Source: Aspidiotus rigidus
Lineage: Eukaryota > Arthropoda > Insecta > Hemiptera > Diaspididae
Reading direction: 5' to 3'
Length of the DNA stretch: 64,000 nucleotides
NCBI GenBank assembly: GCA_035079385.1
Contig: JAVHKY010000011.1
Span: 10,000,001-10,064,000, forward strand
Shown here: piece by piece, positions 57,501-64,000 of the stretch
How positions within the stretch are numbered: position 1 is the stretch's first letter
How the letters are laid out: every line of letters starts with the position of its first letter
Position numbers and translations under genes: made by a program
The notes under the pieces: model-generated
Database searches by the model: none
The model's input: only the letters and a program-made list of their open reading frames with translations
What the model was told of the DNA's origin: nothing

Positions 57501-59465
57501 GTATTCAAGGGGCACGTGGTCAAGGCGAGCGAGGAGCCGTCTGAAATGCTTTTTGAACTATTTGAGAATATTAAGTCGCATCAGGCATCGGACTCGTACT
57601 GCAAGAAAATAATCGAAAAAATTGAGCGAAAAGTTGATTGCAAGTTCATTCTCATAGACGGGCGGCTATTCAAAACAACTAAGAGCGGGGCAAAACTCTT
57701 GGTCGTTCCGGAACATGCAGTCGATGACCTGATACAATTCTTTCATGAGTTCTATTGTCACCCGGGTGTGGTAAAAACTGAGCTGTTGATTAAACGCCAA
57801 TTTCATGTCAATGATTTAAAACGGAAAGTAGGACAATTGGTGGGTCGTTGCGTAACCTGCAAACATAATAAAGTATCTAATCAAGCGATCAACCCCGAGC
57901 GTTCACGAGTGGAAGCGTCCTATCCCGGTGAGGTGTTATCGGTCGATATTTTTGGTCCCTTGCCGCTCCGAAGAGGGGGTATTACAGCCGTGTTTGTGGC
58001 TCTGGACAGATTGTCAGGTTACGTGTCATACCAGCCGATTCGATCGATGACAACGGATAGTTTCGTGCGGGCTTTGGGGAAAGTTCTTGAGGATTACGAC
58101 GCGCTCAATATCCCGGTGGAGACGGTTTTGTCCGATAATGCTCGCCAATTTCGATCCGATAAGTGGGTTAAGTGCCTCTACGCTAGAAACATAAAACCTC
58201 GGTTTACAACAGCCCATAATCCCTCCGCGAACCCAGTGGAAAGAGCTATGCGGGACCTCGGAGAGAAGTTGCGAGTGAAGATCAATGATAGCACAGTCCC
58301 AGCGCGTGACCATACACTGTGGTATCGCGAGCTTAAAACCATCCAAAAGGTTCTTAACGCCATTCCCAAATCCCATAAGTACTCCCCGAATCAAATCCTG
58401 GGAATTGATGATTTTGACCCGATCCCCGTGGCAAATGTCCGAATAGTGCCGCCCAATCCCGCACTACTGATACAGGAAAGAGTGAATAAGTTACAGGAAG
58501 ATGTGAGCGATTATGTGATAAAGAAAGGCCAGAGACCCACACCTCTCAAGTTTACCTACGATGAGGAAGGTTGGGCCCATGCATTTTGTGACGGAGCATC
58601 GGTAGGGTCATCTAAAGATCGGCTCTCGTCAATCTCGGTCTGGATAGCCCAAGACCATAGAGCTAATGAAGCAAGAGTAACGCACCCGGCCCTCACCAAC
58701 AACCAGGCGGAGATACTGTCGGTGATAAGGGCCATAGAGATCGCGCACGCTCACAAGGTACCTCGGGTGGCAGTGCATACTGATTCGCAGTATGTAGCAG
58801 ATTTAGTCAACGAGGGTCTGCTGAGTGACAACAATCCGAAACTCCCCAGTTACGAGAATTTTGCGTGGCTTTCCAGGTTGAGAGAAGCAATACAGATGAT
58901 GGGTAGGGAGAACGTACGCCTGACGTTTGTCCACGGTCACACGCTAGACTTTGGGAACCTCGAGGCGGACTATGGGGCCCAGGAGATATTGCGGGAGTAT
59001 CGACTGTGGACGGAGGTAAACGCATCCAAGCTTAACGAGAACGAGGCGATTACCAAATACGTCAAAGCGTTTAAGGACATCGAATTTCGAAGAAGTCGTC
59101 ACCAGGAGCAGATCTCTGGCAAGAAGTTGACCCGATTCCGAGAGGGGGATGTGGTTGCACTGAAAAGTCACCACATCTCTCAGGCCTATTACGGGCTGAC
59201 CAAAAAGTTCTATAAAAAGTACGAAGGCGAGTACTTGGTGGTCAAACGGATCGGGTCGAATGCTTATCTCCTGAGGGACACAGCGAACCTACAAAAAAAC
59301 ATAATGGCGAACGTGCGCCAACTCATTTTGATAAAACAGGCTGACAATAAAGCTAAGAATGCGATGGCCCATCAAGACAGTAAGAGCAACGACATTTGCT
59401 TGGCAGTTGTAAAGTATGCAGGGGAGTCACGCCCCCGAACCATAATCCAAACAGGAGTGGAGTGA
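54435..59465 (+). CDS. pol: Pol polyprotein, reached by -1 frameshift
   Basis: The pol frame is open from 54435 to the stop at 59463-59465. Translation would enter it at the slippery site 54531-54537. Counting residues from the GTG at 54561, the domains are: SGNH-like fold about 20-225; aspartic protease, DTGA at 292-295 and LLGGNFLLNY near 367-376; reverse transcriptase, catalytic D598 and YIDDV 661-665; connection RNase H without catalytic residues about 810-905; integrase zinc finger H1062, H1067, C1097, C1100; integrase core D1129, D1192, E1227; complete RNase H D1344, E1384, D1408, H1460, D1470; GPY/F-like C-terminal module about 1524-1580. No stops or shifts interrupt it. It is much longer than usual Gypsy pol because of the two extra domains. 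There is no chromodomain that I can see. Confidence 0.93.
54531..54574 (+). promoter_or_regulatory. -1 ribosomal frameshift signal (slippery site plus stem-loop)
   Basis: GGGAAAC at 54531-54537 is read as G GGA AAC in the gag frame, a canonical X XXY YYZ heptamer, immediately before the TAG stop at 54538-54540. Eight bases after it a stem forms between 54546-54556 and 54564-54574: 11 pairs including one G-U, with a 7-base loop. The pol frame is open across this point (from 54435) and is -1 relative to gag. Pol has no ATG near its start; at 54561 the codon is GTG. This is strong evidence that Pol is made as a Gag-Pol fusion. Confidence 0.9.
54618..55235 (+). other. Pol N-terminal SGNH/GDSL-hydrolase-like domain
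   Basis: Before the protease there is a segment of about 205 residues. Its landmarks fit SGNH hydrolases: LIGDTLFYQIL (block I, usually GDSL, with Thr28 for the nucleophile Ser), VGATKAFHPYVLLSVGYCD (block III, usually GxND, here GYCD), a GLIVPPPWPGNN strand-turn, YIDKVFF, and GASHTGFQKEAI near residue 199-210 (block V, usually DxxH, here GxxH with H202 kept). Three of the four key positions are changed, so it may be a non-catalytic fold. SGNH-like domains are known in ORF1 proteins of CR1/L2 LINEs. I do not know of one in this place in Gypsy Pol. The match is by motif order alone. Confidence 0.5.
55374..55715 (+). other. Retropepsin domain of Pol
   Basis: VILLVDTGATVCVVD gives the aspartic protease active site (D292-T-G-A), and ILLGGNFLLNYKAVVDYG gives the second conserved block (ILG/LGxDFL type). 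It would cut Gag and Gag-Pol in the particle. Both hallmark blocks are intact. Confidence 0.9.
56043..56705 (+). other. Reverse transcriptase domain of Pol
   Basis: Blocks in order are KMLEQGIIIES, IRICVDASALNEI, ILSVFDLRLGFLQI (D598), KRLPFGTKVSGSVFNRII, VKAYIDDVKI (D663, D664), LSIDKTVLF and VKYVGHWLAP. The order and wording are Ty3/Gypsy-like. The catalytic YIDDV is normal. No frameshift or stop is present. Confidence 0.95.
56988..57275 (+). other. Degenerate connection RNase H (tether)
   Basis: The fold outline after RT is preserved: FYVVVRVEQDCITGCILQ at the first strands and RKTTDEKNLYALYHVLKRYK and LLVGYQVIVSKSK further on. The catalytic positions are gone: the usual TDAS reads VRVE, the KExL glutamate reads KNLY, and the TDH reads VSK. 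It can therefore only be structural, like the connection domain of retroviral RT. The catalytic activity is presumably supplied by the second RNase H at 58563-59006. Confidence 0.8.
57723..58430 (+). other. Integrase zinc finger and DDE core
   Basis: The HHCC finger is H1062-x4-H1067-x29-C1097-x2-C1100. The catalytic core has VLSVDIFGPL (D1129), VLSDNARQFRSD (D1192) and NPSANPVERAM (E1227), giving 34 residues between the second Asp and Glu. All three acidic residues are intact. It would insert the cDNA; the 4-bp target duplication agrees with a staggered cut of 4 bases. Confidence 0.92.
58563..59006 (+). other. Second, complete RNase H inside the integrase region
   Basis: HAFCDGAS (D1344), TNNQAEILSVIRAIEIA (E1384), VAVHTDSQYVADLV (D1408), FVHGHTLDFGNLEADYG (H1460, D1470) form a complete RNase H type 1 catalytic set. 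It also has the active-site His loop found in cellular and retroviral RNases H and normally lost in Gypsy enzymes. It lies after the DDE core and before the GPY/F-like module. Duplicated RNases H with a dead tether are known in retroviruses and in plant Tat-lineage Gypsy elements, in which the second copy follows the first. Here it lies after the integrase core. Confidence 0.9.
59130..59300 (+). other. Integrase C-terminal GPY/F-like module
   Basis: FREGDVVALKSHHISQ, then LTKKFYKKYEGEYLVVKRIG and NAYLLRD reproduce the Gypsy integrase end, with EGEY in place of GPY/F. Its position after the second RNase H shows the RNase H was placed between integrase core and tail. Confidence 0.8.
59421..59449 (+). 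repeat. 29-bp internal direct repeat, second copy
   Basis: One base different from 52810-52838. It covers codons near the end of pol, in another reading frame relative to the repeat than in the accessory ORF. It lies about 270 bp before the 3' LTR. Confidence 0.9.
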
Positions 59466-59716
59466 GTGACGTTGTTTTTAAGTACAATAGTAATTGGTAG
59501 TAATAATTGTAATCTTTAAACTATGCATAGACAAGTATGTCCCTAGCGTTATTGGTGGAACAAAAATCAACACATTACAAATTGGATGGTCGGGTGATGG
59601 CTGTTGGAATCTGCCAAGACGGTTGGTGGACGATGAAGGCCAAAGAGGTGGCAGCAGTACTAGGACACTACCGGGTAGAAATCCCAAGTTAACACTCAAA
59701 ATTTCTAGGGGCATCT
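59466..59716 (+). other. Short 3' untranslated region; no clear polypurine tract
   Basis: After the pol stop come 250 bases without a gene. The bases just before the 3' LTR read CTCAAAATTTCTAGGGGCAT followed by CT. The purine tract usually priming plus-strand synthesis is therefore short and weak (AGGGG), not directly at the LTR edge. No envelope gene is present. Confidence 0.7.
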
Positions 59717-62700
59717 TGTAGTGTCACAAAAAATATGTAAATTCAAAACACAGATAGATTGACGCTTCTTCGGTTAAGCATAGATTCGAAGATATTTCAT
59801 CGGGTGGCGAGCGCGTTGCGTGGCCGCTGGTGGTCTTTCTCGCTGTCTCGCTCGTCTTCTTCCATTCTCTCTCCCTCTATTTTCATCCGACGGTCTTCCT
59901 GTGTCTTATTCGGCCGAGCTCGCAACACTCCTTTGTTCTATACTCTGATGTCTCGGAGAAACTGCGTAAAAGCAATAAAATAATTTGTGCGGGAGGTTTC
60001 AGTTTCTTTAGGAATTAGACATTGGGGTGATGCGAGCCTACATCTGGCATATTTAGACGGAGATTTTGGAAGACGCAGATGTTATTTCAAAAAATTCGAT
60101 TGACCGAAAGGAAGAGTTTTGAATTTTAATGTTTCGGTCTTTGTCTGCAGTGTCATCCGCGGATGTAAGTCGTAAAAAAAAGGCTGCAGACACGGAAATT
60201 TGTAGTTTCGATCCCAGCTCTTTCTTTGTTTCTCTCGTTCTTTCTCTTTTATAGGTTAGAGGGTGCAGTGTCAATACGCGCAAGCTCATCCTGACTCTGG
60301 GGGTCCTCTTGATGGGCAGCGTGTCCTGACTTTGCACGTGTGTTAGCCGATCTTAGTTAATGTCGACGGAGGCGATGCAAGCCCTCGTAAATCATAGGAT
60401 TAGTCGGGGTTCTCGGGGAGATGAACAGTTCACTACTTGTGCGGTGTCGTCGAGCCGTCCATCTCGACATATCCTCGAGGGTACTAAGAGACGGTTGACA
60501 TCACGGCTCTCTGGACCAATTGGAAGGGTAAGAACGAGTAGGCGGTCAATTACGTAAGATTCCAGTTTTTGGATTCGCTGGAGTCTTTCGGAAATGAGAA
60601 AGTCGGGGGAAGTTTCGGCGGGTCAGACTTCTAAAAGATTTTAAGGCGGCTATGTGGAACGCGGCGCGAAATCACTGATGTTCGAATCTATGCTACCGGA
60701 TCGATGTCGACTTCGTGCGCCGAATTCTTCTAAGATCTAATCACATTATTTCCAAGTTTAAATCTTATCTTATTCAAGAGCACTCGCGCTAGTTCGCATC
60801 TTGAAATTGAAACATTCGCTCTATTGCGCGTCGTTGTTCGAAAAAGGCGTCGGCTACCGAACCCACCTCGCCGATAATTCGAAAGTTTCGAAAAACTCGA
60901 GTTTTTTTTATTATTAAAAAAGAATTTAAATTCGGGTGTGTGATCCCACACGTTACTCGGTGCTCGTATTGCATTGTTACCTCAAATTGTTAATTGGTTT
61001 GGTGCTATGTGTAACGCTGGCCTGATGGCCGCCTAAGCCCCATTAGTGGGCCCCATCTCTCTCGACCGTCATGTCCACGTGTTAAAATTTTCCATCACGC
61101 GCGGGTCATGTGTTTTATCCGGCCAAGGAATGCGCACTTTTTCGGCGAACACTTCCACCTTTTCGCGATGCTGTCCACCAGTCTCACCATCAGTTCGTCT
61201 CAATCTGCCACCAGGGTTCCAAACCAGTCAACTTCAAAAAATCGTCATGTCATCTCCTAATTTAATCTTTTTCTCAATTTTTTTACTTACCGTTTCATTT
61301 TATTTTTTTTTTATATCTTGTTCGTATTATTTTTATTTATTTCTTATTTTTGTTCGTCGAGCACTCATGCAGATTAGAGTTCAATACCACACATTTTTAT
61401 TTTTTTTTGTCGTTGCAAATTTCATTTTCCTCTTTCCTCTTCGAAATTTCACTCATGAAAGTCTGATTAGTTATCCGTGTAAGACAGTAGTAATCTCGTT
61501 AGCAAAAGAGAAAAATGGGGGGGGGGGTGTCACTAGCCAGGGGTCACAACACTATAAATTCATATATTTGCACGTACTTTTTCTTTTAGAACTTTTCAGG
61601 AAATTATTCACAGATCTGCGGTGGAATGTGCACATCTCTACCAACGAGTCTACATAACACGGTACGTAACCGAAAGTTTGTATTTTTTTTTTATTATGCG
61701 TTTGTGTCTTTGGGGCGGGATTTTTTTTGTTCGTAATAATTTTTTGTGTTTTGTAATTTGGATTTAATTAATATTTCTGGGAAGGGTGGTTTCTTCTAAA
61801 GTTAAGTTCTCTAAATTATTCGAAAGTCAGGGGCACAGAGATATCGGTCTTCTCCATAAAAGTCCCTTGTCGTTTCCAAGATATGGGAGAGCCTCGGCCC
61901 TATATCGGTTCCTATATCCAAGATTCGCGTCTTTAAAGTGTGGGTGTGCCACGGCCCTGCGCTAAAGTCGAGTTCTTGCGATTCCCTTCATTGTAGCGAA
62001 TTTTAGTTTTAGTTATTCCTTTTTATGGGTGGTGACGGGTCACGGAGGCGAGTCCTAAGTTGTTGGATAGTTGTCCCCCCGAATAGTCCACTCCGGGTAC
62101 CTAGGTTCAGGAAGCGAGTCCGACGAATAGGATAGTTGTCCCCCTAGGTATTCCGCGTCTAGTTTTTTTTTTTTTTGGATGCTCGGGGTAAGGTCAGCGG
62201 GGCACCCGTAGAGGCTCACGTCCCTGAGGGGAATATACTATGTCAAGGAGAATTTCCTTCAGGGATCTGACGCCCACGTGAGAGGCTAGCGATCCCCCTC
62301 GAGTATTCCACCTTTTTATGTCCCCTCTTCTTTTTCGAAATTCAATTTTTTTTTTATTTTTTTTTTCTCTTCTTCCAATTTGACACTCTCTTTCTTTTGT
62401 TTTGTTTTTTTTTTTTTGGCTAAATTTCTCCCATAGTTATACATTATATTTTGATTCGATTCGCGCAATGACTTTTCCTCCACTGTTTTCCTCTTAATTT
62501 AAACGATGTGTCTCTGTGCCCAAAAAGTAGGGGGGGGGGCTTTTGTAAAAAAGTAATGTTTAAAAATGATTGTTTTAAAAAAAAAAAATTGTTGGCCAGG
62601 TCACTCAGTCCCTGATCTCTTTCACATTCCGATTATATTATAATTTATTTATTTATTGTTTTTTTTTTTTTGCTAGTTCCCAGTGTTTTTTCAATTTTTT

Positions 62701-63081
62701 CTTTTTTTGTTTTATTTCTGTGACTTTTTTTGTTTGTTTTTTTTTATCATCTAATACACATGTTTACCGTCGATTTCTGAATTTCTTTTTTTTTAAGCTC
62801 AACAAACGCAAGCGTCGGTCGGATATGTTCGCTGTACTTCAACTAAAATCCGACTCGGAAAAGATCGCCGTCTAATATTGGGGGGCGGGGTCTCTTTTCT
62901 TAAAATTTAAATAAAAACTGCGCTCTTCCTCAAATTAGTAGCGACAGGTTTCGGTGTTTCCCTATAAAAACATCGTGGCATCCCTGGACCAAATTTCTTT
63001 CTGTCTTGTTTTCCGATCTTTCTTTTCTACGATATTAATTTCACTAAAATTTGAGAAGACGTCTCGAAAAAAGATACCGCA
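59717..63081 (+). repeat. 3' long terminal repeat (3365 bp)
   Basis: Same ends and sequence as 47433-50798 apart from one G fewer in the G-run (61517-61527) and T for G at 62745. The long frame 61046-61657 is longer than its left counterpart only because of the G-run length difference, which argues that it is not a gene. It is followed directly by TCTG, the target duplication. Confidence 0.95.
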
Positions 63082-63085
63082 TCTG

Positions 63086-64000
63086 TCTTTTCTCTCTTCG
63101 ATTTCCATGCCTGGTGTTTTACCTACATATTTTGGTTATTCATAAGTCATGGTCTAAAAAAAAAAATAAAAAAAAAAAATTTTTTTTTACTTCCTTCATT
63201 AGCTTGCAACCATTCAATTTTTTTTTTTTTTTGGTCCAATCGGACGAAGTTTCCATAGTACCTGTCGTGAGATACTGACAGTCTGAGAGAATAGCCAATT
63301 TATGGAATCAAGTGACTTTCGTCAAACTAAATTCTTATTATTCACTTAATTTGTGAAAGTTCGTTTTCCTCTCTGACACAAATTGATCAACCACAACGGC
63401 AATGCATGACAACAAGGAGAATGTTGAATTTAACCTTGTTGTCATGTGAAAAAAAAATACTGAAAAGTTTGGAGAAATCCACATTCATCCGTAAATTCCA
63501 TCACAATAGGAGGATTCAGTTATTTTAAAATTAATTTTCTCACTAAGAGTCTTTTCATTTTAATTACGTCATTGTTCTTCAATCGATTGTGTATTTGAGA
63601 ACTTTTTATTATACTTTTTATCTCAGTGTTGTATTTGTGCACTCGCCTTGATTATCATTTGACAAAAAATTTTGGCCCCCTCTAACTTTCATGGAGCCCC
63701 CGCTACAAATGGTCTCTGGCTACGGGCCTGGCCCTTGTCCTCGAAACCTAGCCTGTTGCTCTCCACATTCGCTCCCCCCCCCCTTCGTAACCATCCAGAA
63801 AATGGGTGTGTTGCAATAGCACCCTGTTGTAGTAGATGTGCCTAACGATTTTGCCCCTCTGTATAGCGATGTGTCCTAGACCATAATAGCTTTTTGGTGG
63901 TACAAGTTAGCAGATAGGGTACGGAGTTTATTAATAAATTTCGGACCGGTATGAGTGAGTGTGCATTGAGTATTATTTTGATCATTTTTTATTTTTTTTA
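63086..64000. other. Right flank, no recognisable gene
   Basis: The first 60-100 bases may continue the older LTR split by the insertion. The remainder is AT-rich with T- and A-runs. The frames at 62954-63145 and 63051-63278 cross the LTR edge and are not genes. Confidence 0.45.
63405..63446. repeat. 13-bp perfect inverted repeat (hairpin)
   Basis: CATGACAACAAGG at 63405-63417 is inverted as CCTTGTTGTCATG at 63434-63446 around a 16-base loop. Possibly a stem-loop at the end of a small element. There is no other support. Confidence 0.6.

Larger units (their letters stand above)
47433..63081 (+). mobile_element. Young full-length Ty3/Gypsy-type LTR retrotransposon
   Basis: The element is about 15.65 kb. 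It has LTRs of 3366 and 3365 bp, TG...CA ends and the 4-bp direct duplication TCTG at 47429-47432 and 63082-63085. In order it carries a putative primer-binding site, a leader of about 1.3 kb, an accessory ORF, gag, a frameshift signal, and pol with the Gypsy order protease-RT-RNase H-integrase. Pol also has an extra N-terminal fold and a second RNase H. No env-like ORF fits in the 250 bases between pol and the 3' LTR. Only two LTR differences were found, and gag and pol are uninterrupted, so the copy is young and may be competent to move. Confidence 0.95.

Noticed and set aside
59466..59716. Search for an envelope gene that would make the element an errantivirus
   Set aside because: Only 250 bases lie between pol and the 3' LTR, with no membrane protein frame.
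61046..61657. 203-aa phenylalanine-rich frame in the 3' LTR, with a shorter twin at 48762-49253
   Set aside because: It depends on T-runs and on the length of a G-run, and the two LTR copies give different C-termini. There is no family motif.
1..64000. tRNA and rRNA genes
   Set aside because: No cloverleaf with a clear B-box or rRNA-like conserved stretch was noticed by eye. A covariance-model scan would be needed to exclude small RNA genes.

Overview
The window is eukaryotic, intergenic-type DNA from an invertebrate animal, most likely an arthropod. It is AT-rich with CpG-rich patches. It is packed with Penelope-like elements, a non-LTR retrotransposon, Mutator-type transposase fragments, two Ty3/Gypsy elements and several satellite-like arrays. 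I see no complete host gene and no rRNA, tRNA or CRISPR array. The species cannot be named from the sequence.

Layout. 1-0.8 kb: no gene, CpG-rich, a possible TATA promoter. 0.8-4.0 kb: two decayed Penelope-like (PLE) copies. 4.06-6.56 kb: a TCGA-rich array of about 150-bp units. 9.9-12.5 kb: an array of GTCACAAAA-type units holding a Mutator-like transposase fragment. 12.6-13.4 and 16.2-16.7 kb: more PLE pieces. 18.9-19.8 kb: a short tandem repeat, then a SWIM-finger MULE-type exon. 21.4-24.9 kb: repeat family A, with family B nested in it, then a 144-bp hairpin. 25.7-26.6 kb: a second PLE family. 29.65-31.6 kb: a third PLE, split by another copy of family A. 32-41 kb: family B copies, LINE fragments, a small palindromic element, and a foldback-like inverted repeat around a LINE fragment. 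40.97-44.48 kb: a decayed Ty3/Gypsy element in the order integrase tail, probable LTR, gag, protease. 47.4-63.1 kb: a nearly intact, very young LTR retrotransposon.

The main object is this 15.65-kb retrotransposon (47433-63081). Its LTRs are about 3.37 kb, with TG...CA ends and a 4-bp target duplication (TCTG). I found only two differences between the LTRs. The internal region holds a putative primer-binding site, a leader of about 1.3 kb, an unrecognised acidic 236-aa accessory ORF, a 467-aa Gag without zinc knuckles, and a Pol of more than 1634 aa. Pol is reached by a textbook -1 frameshift signal: GGGAAAC directly before the gag stop, an 8-nt spacer, then an 11-bp stem.

The Pol domain order is unusual: an SGNH/GDSL-hydrolase-like fold with altered catalytic residues, protease, reverse transcriptase, a catalytically dead connection RNase H, integrase zinc finger and DDE core, then a second RNase H with all catalytic residues, then the integrase C-terminal GPY/F-like module. 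The active RNase H therefore sits inside the integrase region. A 29-bp sequence is repeated at the end of the accessory ORF and the end of pol in different reading frames, which suggests a cis-acting element. The insertion appears to sit inside an older, diverged LTR of the same family.
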